The position numbers and the translations under genes were made by a program. Shown piece after piece: positions 39,553 through 48,865 of a stretch of DNA of 64,000 nt; positions within the stretch are counted from its first letter, which is position 1; the number at the start of each line of letters is the position of its first letter. Origin of the DNA: an uncultured Actinomycetes bacterium (GTDB lineage Bacteria; Actinomycetota; Acidimicrobiia; Acidimicrobiales; Microtrichaceae); NCBI GenBank assembly GCA_903925745.1, contig CAIYGQ010000174.1:1-64000 (forward strand), read 5' to 3'. Under the pieces are notes generated by a model that was not told the origin of the DNA, did no database searches, and was given only the letters and a program-made list of their open reading frames with translations.

Positions 39553-40287
39553 ATGACCTCCAGAGCCGCCACCTCCCGAGCCACCCTGTCGGTGGGCCGC
39601 GACCGATACCGGATCGGTCCGTGGCACGCCGACGCTTCGATCGCGTACCTGGCGCTCACGCCCGACACCGTCCGCGTCAGCGATGACAGCCTGCGCTCCT
39701 GTGTGGACCGGCTCGTCGCCGCCGGGTACACGTCGGTGATCACCTCGGCGCTCCATCCGGACGAGACCGGTCCGTTCGCCCGGCTCGGATTCGAGGAGTT
39801 CGACCGGCTGCGCGTCCTGGCCGTCGACCTGGACCGGATCCGACCGACGCGACCGGCGATTCCCCAGGGGGTGCGGCTCCGACGGGCCCACCGGCGCGAC
39901 CGCGTCGCCGCCCTCACCGTCGACCACGCCGCCTTCCCCGAGTTCTGGCGACTCGACGCCGAGTCCATGCGGGACGCGGAGTCCGCGACCCCGGCGGTCC
40001 GGTTCCGGGTGGCCGACGCCGGCGGGCGGATCGTGGCCTATGCGATCACCGGACGGAGTGGACCCCAGGGCTTCCTGCAGCGACTGGCGACGGATCCATC
40101 CGTCGCCGGCCGGGGCCTGGCGACCGCGCTCGTCCACGACGCGGTCAGGTGGGCGTCACGCCACCGGTGCCGTCGACTGCTCGTCAACACGCAGGTCGAC
40201 AACGAGCGGGCGCTGCGGCTCTACCGGCACCTGGGCTTCGAGCTCACCCCCAGCGACCTGGTCGTCCTGACGAGACGGCTGCGGTGA
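39553..40287 (+). CDS. GNAT family N-acetyltransferase
   Basis: LATDPSVAGRGLATALVHDAVRWASRHRCRRLLVNTQVDNERALRLYRHLGFE. Confidence 0.85.
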   Translation: MTSRAATSRATLSVGRDRYRIGPWHADASIAYLALTPDTVRVSDDSLRSCVDRLVAAGYTSVITSALHPDETGPFARLGFEEFDRLRVLAVDLDRIRPTRPAIPQGVRLRRAHRRDRVAALTVDHAAFPEFWRLDAESMRDAESATPAVRFRVADAGGRIVAYAITGRSGPQGFLQRLATDPSVAGRGLATALVHDAVRWASRHRCRRLLVNTQVDNERALRLYRHLGFELTPSDLVVLTRRLR

Positions 40288-42464
40288 CCCCGTCACCCCG
40301 GTGGTGGGCGACGGCCGTCGCCGTGATGGTCGCCGTCACGTCCCTGGTCGCAGCGGGGACGGTCTCGGACCACGTCGGGGCCTCCCCGTCCCCGGCGACC
40401 ACGACGGCCCAGGGTGGCGACGAGGACGGCCCGGCCCGGGTGCCGCTCGACCTCTCCTTCGTCAGTCCCTTCGTCTCCCCGCAGGGCGCCTTCGAGCTGC
40501 GGTTCGCCCCCACCATCGCCGTGCCGACCGACGCGACGATGGAGGTCCGGATCCATCGTCGACTGAGCAGCGGCTCCGGCCTGCGCGCCGCCGTCGCCCG
40601 CGTCGCCGAGGGTGGATCACCGGGATCGGTGCTGGCGGGCCCCATCCGCATCCCCCCGGCGCTGCTCGGCAACCCCGCCGCCGGGTGGACGGTGCGCCTG
40701 GAGGTGTCGAACTCGACGAACACCCCCGCGCCGGCGGTGTTCGTCCCCGACGACGGCATCCACCCCGTCACGGTCGACCTGATCGACGGCCGCGGGTCGA
40801 CCATCTGGGAACGGACCGTGTTCATGGTTCGGCCACCGGAGAACCCACCGGTCGACCGGACGGGCGCGCCGGCTCGGACCACGGTCACCATGGCACTCGG
40901 CCTCGACGGGCCGCCGGCCCTCGGTCCCGAAGGTGAGGCGGTGATCGGCGACGACCTCCTGTCGACCCTCGGTGACGTGGCGGGCCTGCTGGAGGCGGTC
41001 CCCGAGGCACCCCTGTCGCTCGCCATCAGCCCGAACCTCCTCTCGGGCTCCAGCCGATCGGGCACCGTCACCGCGACCGACCTGACCTCGGCGCTGCAAC
41101 GACCCGGGCTCGCCGCCCGGACGCTCCGACGCACCGACGTCCCCCTCGACGTCGGTGGGATCATCAACGCCAACGGACTCGACGTGATCCAGGACGAGCT
41201 CACCATCGGCAGCAGGGTGGTCGAGACCGAGACGCTCCGCCCCCCCATCGACCACACCTGGCTACTCGACGACACGGTCACGCGCGAGTCGCTGCCCGCA
41301 CTGGCGGCACTCGGCACCCGCCGGGTCGTGCTGCCGGCGGATCGGCTCGTCCTCCCCGAGGGCACGGACCCCGCCACGGCTCGGAGCCGGACGATGGTCC
41401 TGGGGGGCGATGGTCCCGACACGTCGGAGAACCCGTCGGACGGACTGCTGACCGTCGTGGCCGACGACCCCATCCTGGGGCTCGCCACGCTGGATCCGGA
41501 TGCCGATCCGGGCACGGTCGCCAACCGGGTCAGCACCGAGCTGAGTGCGGACTGGTTCACTGCGGTCGGCGAGGGTCCCGATTCCTTCCCGGGCCCGCAG
41601 TCGGTGCTCTTCGTCCCACCGCAACTCGACCCGGCGGTGCTGCTCGCGCTCATCCCGGCGCTCACCGGCGCCGGTCCCCTGTTCGCCGACGCCGAGGCCC
41701 CGCCTCCACCGGCCGGTCCCGTCGAGGGCGACTACCTGACCGCGTCGCTGGCCCCGCGCACCCCCCAGGACCAGGCCGCGGCGATCGCCGAGTACCGGGC
41801 CTCCCGCACCACGGTCGTCGGCGTCCGCAGCGTGGTGGGACCCGTCGAGGGACAGGTCCGGACGTGGGACCTGGTGAACGCCCAGACGATGACCCGGGGG
41901 CTGGACCCGGGACTCCGGCGGGCCTCCCACGACGCGATCGAGGTCGGGTCACGAACGCTGCTCGACCAGATCGAGGCGCCACCGGAGCGCAAGGTGGTGC
42001 TGACCAGCCGGGACGCCACCATCCCGCTCCGGTTCCGCAACGGGCTCGACTATCCGGTCGACGTCGGCCTGCGCGTCAGGAGCAGCCGACTCGAGCTGCC
42101 GGACGGTGAGCGACGCGTCGTCCGACTCGTGCCCGGTGACAACCTGGTCGACCTGCGGGTCACCGTCCGGGCGCCGGGCGAGTCGGTCGTCAGGGTCGAC
42201 GTGACCTCACCCGACGACTCGGTCGGGATCGACTCGGTGCGCGTCCCGGTCCAGGCATCGACGATCTCCGGTGTCGGCGCCGCCCTGTCGATCGCGTCCC
42301 TCGTCGTCCTGGCGTGGTGGTGGCTGGTGACGGCGCGACGGCGACGCCGCCAGGGTGTCCTCGAGGGAGGCACCCATCCGAGCACCGCCGGATCCGGGGA
42401 CGACCGGGACGAGCCGCCACCACCGCAACGGGTCGGCGACGGTAGCGTCGCAGAAGGTGGATGA
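40284..42464 (+). CDS. DUF6049-like exported membrane-anchored protein
   Basis: Signal peptide, about 700 aa extracellular, C-terminal TM SIASLVVLAWWWLVTARRRR; syntenic position of mycobacterial Rv3909. Confidence 0.7.
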   Translation: MTPSPRWWATAVAVMVAVTSLVAAGTVSDHVGASPSPATTTAQGGDEDGPARVPLDLSFVSPFVSPQGAFELRFAPTIAVPTDATMEVRIHRRLSSGSGLRAAVARVAEGGSPGSVLAGPIRIPPALLGNPAAGWTVRLEVSNSTNTPAPAVFVPDDGIHPVTVDLIDGRGSTIWERTVFMVRPPENPPVDRTGAPARTTVTMALGLDGPPALGPEGEAVIGDDLLSTLGDVAGLLEAVPEAPLSLAISPNLLSGSSRSGTVTATDLTSALQRPGLAARTLRRTDVPLDVGGIINANGLDVIQDELTIGSRVVETETLRPPIDHTWLLDDTVTRESLPALAALGTRRVVLPADRLVLPEGTDPATARSRTMVLGGDGPDTSENPSDGLLTVVADDPILGLATLDPDADPGTVANRVSTELSADWFTAVGEGPDSFPGPQSVLFVPPQLDPAVLLALIPALTGAGPLFADAEAPPPPAGPVEGDYLTASLAPRTPQDQAAAIAEYRASRTTVVGVRSVVGPVEGQVRTWDLVNAQTMTRGLDPGLRRASHDAIEVGSRTLLDQIEAPPERKVVLTSRDATIPLRFRNGLDYPVDVGLRVRSSRLELPDGERRVVRLVPGDNLVDLRVTVRAPGESVVRVDVTSPDDSVGIDSVRVPVQASTISGVGAALSIASLVVLAWWWLVTARRRRRQGVLEGGTHPSTAGSGDDRDEPPPPQRVGDGSVAEGG

Positions 42465-44019
42465 GACCCGAGCCGGCACGAACCCCGGCGCCCCGATCAC
42501 GTCGGCCAGCGCGGGGCTGTCCGGGCTGGTCCTGGCCAGCCGCTACCGGCTGGACCGACTGATCGGCTCCGGTGGCATGGCCCAGGTCTGGGAGGCCACC
42601 GACACCGTCCTGGCGCGCCGGGTCGCGGTCAAGCTGCTCCACCCGCACCTGGCGGCCGACCCGCAGTTCGTCCAGCGGTTCCGGCAGGAGGCGAAGGCAG
42701 CCGCACGGATCAACGACCCGGGTGTGGTCGGCGTGTTCGACACCTGCAGCGACCAGGGCCACGAGGCGATCGTGATGGAGCTCCTGGAGGCCACGACGCT
42801 GCGGGACCTGATCGACGAGCGGGGCTCGCTCGACGCCGCCACCACCGAGCGGATCGGGCTCCGGGTGCTCGACGCCCTGGAGGCGGCCCACCGGGCCGAC
42901 CTGGTGCACCGCGACATCAAGCCCTCGAACATCCTCCTGTGCCGTGACGGCCGAGTGAAGCTCGCCGACTTCGGGATCGCCGTCGCCGACGGACAGACCC
43001 AGCTCACCCAGGAGGGTTCGCTGGTCGGTACGGCCACCTACCTGGCCCCGGAGCAGCTCCAGCACCAGGACCTCGACGGGCGGGCGGACCTCTACTCACT
43101 CGGCGTCGTGCTCTACGAGTGCCTCACGGGACGCAGCCCGTTCGAGGGCGACACCGCGGCGGCCGTCGCCCTCGCCCGTCTCCACACTCCACCTCTCGAC
43201 CCCCGGCAGCTCCGCGTCGACGTGCCGGCCCACCTGGCGGAGGTCCTGATGGTGGCACTGTCGGTCGACCCGGACCACCGCTTCGCCTCGGCGGCCGACT
43301 TCCGGGCGGCGCTGCTCGGCGGGAGCGTGCACATCCCCGGTCCTCCGACGGGCTTCGAGTCCGACGCCCTGGTGGACCTCCACGACGACGACCTGGAGTC
43401 GTTCACGTCGTCCGAGCGCGGCTGGCTCCTCCCGGCGATGCTGATCGTGCTCGTCGGCGCCGCCCTCACGGTCGCCGGACTACTCGTCCGGGAGTCACGC
43501 GTGGAGGAACCGGTGGCCGCCCCCGGATCCAGCCTCCCGAGCGTCGAGCTCGAACCGCTGGCCATCGCGCGGGTCGGCACGTTCGACCCTCAGGGCAGCG
43601 GCACCAGGGGCGAGAACGACGGTGACGCCCCCAACGTCGCTGACGGCGAGCCGGGGACCGGGTGGCGGACCGAGCTCTACGACGAGCGCGGGTTCTTCGG
43701 GTCCAAGACCGGAGTCGGTGTCGCCCTCGTCCTCGAGTCCAGGTCGCTCGTCGACCGGGTGCGGATCCAGTCGAGCGATGACGGGTGGAGCGGGTCGATC
43801 TACGTGATCGACGCCGAGTCGACCGATGCGATCGACCTGGGCAACCTGGTCCCGGCCGCCCAGGTGGACGACGTGCGCGGCACCCTGGAGGTCGACACCC
43901 GCGGAGCGCCCGGACGCCTGGTCCTGTTGTGGATCACCCAGCTCGGCGATCCGACCGACGGGCGGCACAGCGTGCGGATCGACGAGATGTCGGCCCGCGG
44001 CCGACCCGCCCGGGGGTGA
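42457..44019 (+). CDS. Ser/Thr protein kinase with C-terminal TM and extracellular discoidin-like domain
   Basis: RLIGSGGMAQVWEATD, VAVKLL, HRDIKPSNILL, ADFGIAV, APEQ; TM LLPAMLIVLVGAALTVAGLLV; extracellular DGDAPNVADGEPGTGWRTELY...KTGVGVALVLES. Confidence 0.88.
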   Translation: MDETRAGTNPGAPITSASAGLSGLVLASRYRLDRLIGSGGMAQVWEATDTVLARRVAVKLLHPHLAADPQFVQRFRQEAKAAARINDPGVVGVFDTCSDQGHEAIVMELLEATTLRDLIDERGSLDAATTERIGLRVLDALEAAHRADLVHRDIKPSNILLCRDGRVKLADFGIAVADGQTQLTQEGSLVGTATYLAPEQLQHQDLDGRADLYSLGVVLYECLTGRSPFEGDTAAAVALARLHTPPLDPRQLRVDVPAHLAEVLMVALSVDPDHRFASAADFRAALLGGSVHIPGPPTGFESDALVDLHDDDLESFTSSERGWLLPAMLIVLVGAALTVAGLLVRESRVEEPVAAPGSSLPSVELEPLAIARVGTFDPQGSGTRGENDGDAPNVADGEPGTGWRTELYDERGFFGSKTGVGVALVLESRSLVDRVRIQSSDDGWSGSIYVIDAESTDAIDLGNLVPAAQVDDVRGTLEVDTRGAPGRLVLLWITQLGDPTDGRHSVRIDEMSARGRPARG

Positions 44020-44100
44020 CCCGATGAGGACCCAAACGACGAACCGGGGACGAACCGGAATCGCCGCCGGGGGGTGACCGGGCCCTCTAGGCTCCGGCCG

Positions 44101-44427
44101 ATGTCGAACATCCCGGGCAACGAGCACCCGAACGGAGGCCCGCCCGCGGGTGGGTCCGACTGGACCGACCAGGTCACGGACCTGATCGTCGACTCCGTCG
44201 ACAAGGTCCGCGCCCGCACCACCGGACCGCTCCTCGACCTCAGCCGGGCCGGGGTCCTGGCCCTCGTCGCCGTGATCGTCCTGGTCCCGGTGATCATCAT
44301 CGTCACCGTCGGGCTGACCCGCTTCCTGCACTGGCTGCTGCCCGGCGGGATCTGGGTGTCCTACACCGTGATGGGCCTCCTGTTCGTGCTGCTCGGGGCG
44401 TTCCTCTGGAGTCGACGACGCGACTGA
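44101..44427 (+). CDS. small two-TM membrane protein (108 aa)
   Basis: MSNIPGNEHPNGG...VLALVAVIVLVPVIIIVTVGLTRFLHWLLPGGIWVSYTVMGLLFVLLGAFLW. Confidence 0.65.
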   Translation: MSNIPGNEHPNGGPPAGGSDWTDQVTDLIVDSVDKVRARTTGPLLDLSRAGVLALVAVIVLVPVIIIVTVGLTRFLHWLLPGGIWVSYTVMGLLFVLLGAFLWSRRRD

Positions 44428-44503
44428 CCGGTCGGGTCCCGGCGCCCGGCCACACCGACCACGTTCCCATCCGTCCCCCCAGTCCTGACGAGGAGTTCCA
44501 CCT

Positions 44504-45466
44504 GTGACCGACGACGTCCGAAACGTCATCGTGGTCGGCTCCGGCCCAGCGGGCCTGACCGCCGCCATCTACACCGCCCGCGCATCCCTGGATCCGCTCG
44601 TCATCGAGGGGGAACCGTCCTCGACGAGCGACCAGCCGGGTGGCCAGCTGATGCTCACCACCGAGGTCGAGAACTTCCCGGGGTTCCCAGAGGGAATCAT
44701 GGGTCCGGAGCTCATGCAGTCGTTCCGGGACCAGGCCGAGCGGTTCGGCGCCGAGATCGTCACGGCCAAGGTCACCCGCCTCGACCTGAAGACCTCCCCG
44801 TTCGGGGTGTGGGTGGGCGGCACGGACGGCGAACCCACCCACCGGGCCCGGTCGATCATCATCGCCACCGGGGCGTCCTCGCTGATGCTCGGCCTCGAGG
44901 CGGAACGACGCCTGATCGGCCACGGCCTCTCGACGTGTGCGACCTGCGACGGGTTCTTCTTCCGCGACCAGGACATCTGCGTCGTCGGTGGCGGCGACTC
45001 GGCGATCGAGGAGGCCCTGTTCCTCACCCGCTTCGCCAGCTCGGTCACGGTGATCCACCGACGCGACACGCTCCGGGCCTCGAAGATCATGCAGGAGCGG
45101 GCCTTCGCCAACCCCAAGCTCAGCTTCCTGTGGAACACCGTGGTTGACGACCTGATCGGCGAGGAACAACTCGAGGGCGTGGTCACCCGCGACGTGGAGA
45201 GCGGGGAGGTGACGACGCATCCGTTCACCGGCGCGTTCGTCGCGATCGGCCACCGGCCGAACACCGACCTGTTCGTCGGCCAGTTGTCACTGAAGGACAA
45301 CGGCTACCTGCGGACCTTCGACGACCGGTCCCACACCAGCGTGGACGGAGTCTTCGCCTGTGGCGACGTCCAGGACGACTGGTACCGACAGGCGATCACG
45401 GCGGCGGGCAGCGGGTGCATGGCCGCGATCGACGCCGAGCGCTGGCTGGAGCGCATGGGACACTGA
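44504..45466 (+). CDS. trxB: thioredoxin-disulfide reductase
   Basis: VVGSGPAGLTAAIYTARA, CATCDGFFFRDQDICVVGGGDSAIEEALFL. Confidence 0.95.
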   Translation: MTDDVRNVIVVGSGPAGLTAAIYTARASLDPLVIEGEPSSTSDQPGGQLMLTTEVENFPGFPEGIMGPELMQSFRDQAERFGAEIVTAKVTRLDLKTSPFGVWVGGTDGEPTHRARSIIIATGASSLMLGLEAERRLIGHGLSTCATCDGFFFRDQDICVVGGGDSAIEEALFLTRFASSVTVIHRRDTLRASKIMQERAFANPKLSFLWNTVVDDLIGEEQLEGVVTRDVESGEVTTHPFTGAFVAIGHRPNTDLFVGQLSLKDNGYLRTFDDRSHTSVDGVFACGDVQDDWYRQAITAAGSGCMAAIDAERWLERMGH

Positions 45467-45599
45467 GCGTTCCCTCGGTCCCGCAACCGGTCGGAAATGC
45501 AACCGCCGTCCGCGGGGTTGTGTCGCTGGCACCCCGGAGTTCCGGGTGGCGCGAGAATGGGTCGATCGGTCGACGACCCCGACCCGGAAAGGCCTCGAC

Positions 45600-45920
45600 A
45601 TGTCAACCTTCGTCCTCGACGACGCCACCTTCCACGAGGAGATCGGCTCCTCGGACCTGCCGGTCCTGGTGGACTTCTGGGCCGAGTGGTGTGGTCCGTG
45701 CAAGATGATCGCCCCCACGCTGGAGGAGATCTCGGTGGAGCACCAGGAGTCGCTGCGGATCGCCAAGGTGAACGTCGACATCTCACCCGATATCGCACGA
45801 GAGTTCAACGTGATGAGTATCCCCACCATGATCGTTTTTCGTGATGGGGAGGAGGCGGCCCGGATCGTCGGGGCCAAGGCCAAGGCGGCCCTGCTCGACG
45901 AACTGTCCCCGTTCATCTGA
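45600..45920 (+). CDS. trxA: thioredoxin
   Basis: VLVDFWAEWCGPCKMIAPTLEEI. Confidence 0.97.
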   Translation: MSTFVLDDATFHEEIGSSDLPVLVDFWAEWCGPCKMIAPTLEEISVEHQESLRIAKVNVDISPDIAREFNVMSIPTMIVFRDGEEAARIVGAKAKAALLDELSPFI

Positions 45921-45945
45921 CCGACACTCGCTCCGGGGCACCTGT

Positions 45946-45968
45946 CCGCTCTCCGAGCGGTGGGCCTT
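45946..45968 (+). terminator. hairpin CCGCTC-TCC-GAGCGG then tgggccttt
   Basis: Stem-loop downstream of trxA with short T-run. Confidence 0.4.
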
Positions 45969-45991
45969 TCGGTTGACGCGGGAGCACCACC

Positions 45992-46981
45992 ATCACCCTC
46001 TCGTCCCTCCCACTCCAGCCTGGTGACACGGGCGACGATGTCGCCGACCTCCAACGGCGCCTCGCCGCCCACGGGGCCCACAGTGGTGACCGGGCCGGCC
46101 ACTACGGACCGGGAACGTCCGACGCGGTCCGACGGTTCCAGGAGCGTCGGTCCCTGCCCGTCACCGGGGTCTGCGACGTGACCACGTGGTCGATGCTCGT
46201 GGAGGCCGGGTACTCCCTGGGCCACCGACTCCTCTGCCTGCAGCGGCCGATGCTCCGCGGCGACGACGTGGCCGACCTCCAGTTGAGGTTGAGCCATCTG
46301 GGGTTCGACCCGGGGCGGATCGACGGCATCTTCGGGCCGCAGACCGAGCAGGCGGTGAGTGCGTTCCAGCGGAACACGGGGCTGGTGTGCGACCGGGTCT
46401 GCGGCGACGACACCGTCGAGGCCCTCGACCAACTCGGGCGGGGAGGCGAGCTGACCTCGGTGACCGTGGTCCGCGAGGCAGAGCGGCTCCGGACCAGCAC
46501 CCGCCGGCTGGAACACCTCATCGTCGCCCTCGGGACCGACGGGAGCGAACTGGCCGGGGCGCTGGCCGACGAGGTGCGGTCGATCCTCCACGAGGTGGCG
46601 GCCCAGGTATCGGTCCTCGACGGCGACTGGTCCGCCCAGGCGACCTACTGCAACGACCTCCGCGCCGACCTCTACGTCGGCCTCGAGATCCTGCCCGACG
46701 TCCGCGTCGACGCCGCCCACTTCGGCGTGGAGGGCTTCGAGTCACTGGGCGGTCGGAGGCTCGCCGAGGCGATCATCGAGGAGCTCCCGGCGGTACCCGG
46801 GTGGGGGAGCGGAACCGTCTCCGGTCGCCGATCGCCGATCCTCCGAGAGACGCGCTCCCCCGCGGTGCTCCTCCGGATCGGAGCCCCGGAGGTGGTCGAC
46901 CAGCAGCACGGCATGATCGCCACCGCCGTGGTCCGAGCGGTGCAGCAGTGGCCGGAGCTGGTCGCAGCTCCATCGACCTGA
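45992..46981 (+). CDS. CwlM-like protein: two peptidoglycan-binding domains plus degenerate amidase_3-like C-terminus
   Basis: LQPGDTGDDVADLQRRLAAHGAHS...YGPGTSDAVRRFQERRSLPVTGVCD / LRGDDVADLQLRLSHLGFDPGRIDGIFGPQTEQAVSAFQRNTGL; first domain lies upstream of the first GTG (46178); start proposed at ATC 45992. Confidence 0.7.
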   Translation: MTLSSLPLQPGDTGDDVADLQRRLAAHGAHSGDRAGHYGPGTSDAVRRFQERRSLPVTGVCDVTTWSMLVEAGYSLGHRLLCLQRPMLRGDDVADLQLRLSHLGFDPGRIDGIFGPQTEQAVSAFQRNTGLVCDRVCGDDTVEALDQLGRGGELTSVTVVREAERLRTSTRRLEHLIVALGTDGSELAGALADEVRSILHEVAAQVSVLDGDWSAQATYCNDLRADLYVGLEILPDVRVDAAHFGVEGFESLGGRRLAEAIIEELPAVPGWGSGTVSGRRSPILRETRSPAVLLRIGAPEVVDQQHGMIATAVVRAVQQWPELVAAPST

Positions 46982-47020
46982 ACCCTCGACCTGAAGTGCC
47001 GCGTGCGGCTAACCACAGGG

Positions 47021-47042
47021 TTGTCCACACGTGGGGATAAAC
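47021..47042. promoter_or_regulatory. DnaA-box-like pair (TTGTCCACA and reverse of TTATCCCCA)
   Basis: ttgtccacacgtggggataa beside the parB 3' end, between the convergent cwlM-like and parB genes. Confidence 0.5.
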
Positions 47043-47079
47043 CCTCCAGCCGAGATCGACCCCACCAGCAGGGGTGCGA

Positions 47080-48006
47080 TCACTCAGCGATGATGAGCCG
47101 GTAGATCCGCTCCAGGTCCTCGAGGTTCGCGAAGTCCACGACGACCTTGCCCCGCCGGGCGGACATCGAGATCGACACCTTGGTGTCCAGACGCTCCGCC
47201 AGCAGCTCCTCGAGCTCCAGCAGTCCGGGGGGGCGGAGTCGAGGGCGGGGCCCGTCGTCCCCCGGGTCGGTCGACCCGGCCCCGGATTCAGCTTGAGCGC
47301 CCGCTCCCGCTCCTGCGCCGAGGCCCTGCTCCAGTTCGAGTCGCTCCCGCACCAGTTGCTCCAGGTCCCGGACCGACAGGCCCTCGGCGACCGCACGCCG
47401 GGCCAGCGCCTCTTGGTAGGCCCGATCCGGGTGGCCGAGCAGGGCCTTGGCGTGCCCTGCGCTCAGGAGTTGCTCCCCCACCAACTTCTGCACGGCCGGC
47501 GTCAACTGGAAGAGCCGGAGCAGATTGGCCACCGACGCCCGACTCCGGCCGACCCGCTGCGCGACCTGCTCCTGGGTGTAGCCGAAGTCCTCGATCAACT
47601 GCTGGTAGGCAGCGGCCTCCTCCAGCGGGTTCAGGTCCTGACGGTGCAGGTTCTCCACGAGCGCCTGCTCCAACGAGGAGACGTCCTCGACGGAGCGCAC
47701 CACCACCGGCACCTCGGTCAGGTTCGCCCGCTTCGCAGCCCGGAGCCGACGTTCGCCGGCGATGAGTTCGAACCCATCGTCCACCGGACGGACCAGGAGG
47801 GGTTGGAGCACGCCCAGCTCACGGATGGAGTCGGCCAGACCGACGAGGGTCTCCTCGTCGAAGGACTTCCTCGGTTGGAGCGGATTGGCCCGCACCTGCT
47901 CGATCGGAACCAGTTGGTACCCGGCGATGCCCGGTTCGCCCCCCGCCTCTGAGGCGGCGGGAATCAGCGAGGTGATCCCCCGTCCCAGTCCTCCCTTACG
48001 AGCCAC
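47080..48006 (-). CDS. parB: chromosome partitioning protein ParB
   Basis: LVPIEQVRANPLQPRKSFDEETLVGLADSIRELGVLQPLLVRP, GERRLRAAKRANLTEVPVVVR, TQEQVAQRVGRSRASVANLLRLFQL. Confidence 0.96.
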   Translation of the reverse strand: MARKGGLGRGITSLIPAASEAGGEPGIAGYQLVPIEQVRANPLQPRKSFDEETLVGLADSIRELGVLQPLLVRPVDDGFELIAGERRLRAAKRANLTEVPVVVRSVEDVSSLEQALVENLHRQDLNPLEEAAAYQQLIEDFGYTQEQVAQRVGRSRASVANLLRLFQLTPAVQKLVGEQLLSAGHAKALLGHPDRAYQEALARRAVAEGLSVRDLEQLVRERLELEQGLGAGAGAGAQAESGAGSTDPGDDGPRPRLRPPGLLELEELLAERLDTKVSISMSARRGKVVVDFANLEDLERIYRLIIAE

Positions 48007-48865
48007 CTGACACCTCCCTGGCGAGCTCCCGGTACGCCACGGCCCCCCGGGAACTCGAATCGAACACCGTGATCGGCTGGCCGAACGAGGGGGCTTCGGA
48101 GAGGCGGACGTTCCGGGGAATCGTGTTCCGGAACACCTTCGAGCCGAAGTGCCCCCTCACTTCGTCCTTGACCTGCTCGGCGAGCTTCGTCCGCCCGTCG
48201 TACATCACCAGGACCAGACCGGTGATCTCCAGTTCCGGATTGAGGTGGGCCCGCACCAGCTCGACGTTGTTGGTGAGCAGCGCCAGCCCCTCCAACGCGT
48301 AGTACTCGCACTGGATCGGGACGATCACCTCCCGGACGGCCGACAGTCCGTTCACCGTGAGTAGCCCCAGCGACGGAGGGCAGTCCACGAGCACGTAGTC
48401 GTAGTCGTCCAGCACGCCGTCGATGGCCCGCTTCAGGCGGGTCTCCCGGCTCATCATCGACACCAGTTCGACCTCGGCCCCCGAGAGGTCCCGGCTCGCC
48501 GGGGCCACGAAGAGGTTGCGGACCTCGGTCGGCTCGACGCAATCCTCCATGGGGAGACCGTGGATGAGGACGTCGTAGGTTGTGTGTTCGAGAGAGGACG
48601 GATCGATGCCCAGGCCGGTTGTGGCGTTGCCCTGAGGGTCCAGGTCGACGACCAGCGTCCGGAAGCCCAACTCGGCCAACGCCGCCCCCAGGTTGACGGC
48701 CGTCGTCGTCTTGCCCACTCCGCCCTTCTGGTTCGCGATCGCGATGACCCTGGGCAGGTCCGGGATCACCCGGGGTGCGTCCGCAGCCTGGTGGACACCA
48801 GTGCCGGGCGGACTCGGCGACGGCGCTTCGGCGTCCGGGGACGGAACCGGCAGGTCGCTCATCAT
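47996..48865 (-). CDS. parA: chromosome partitioning ATPase ParA
   Basis: RVIAIANQKGGVGKTTTAVNLGAALAELG, DLDPQGNATTGLG; start at MMSDLPVP (the ORF-track start at 49033 reads through parS). Confidence 0.95.
   Translation of the reverse strand: MMSDLPVPSPDAEAPSPSPPGTGVHQAADAPRVIPDLPRVIAIANQKGGVGKTTTAVNLGAALAELGFRTLVVDLDPQGNATTGLGIDPSSLEHTTYDVLIHGLPMEDCVEPTEVRNLFVAPASRDLSGAEVELVSMMSRETRLKRAIDGVLDDYDYVLVDCPPSLGLLTVNGLSAVREVIVPIQCEYYALEGLALLTNNVELVRAHLNPELEITGLVLVMYDGRTKLAEQVKDEVRGHFGSKVFRNTIPRNVRLSEAPSFGQPITVFDSSSRGAVAYRELAREVSGGS

Noticed and set aside
37884-39686. 600-aa plus-strand ORF over the CCA transferase
   Set aside because: Antisense shadow; typical GDQVVEQ-rich composition without motifs
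46178-46981. CwlM-like gene starting at GTG 46178 as in the ORF track
   Set aside because: Would delete the first PG-binding domain, which is clearly encoded in frame upstream
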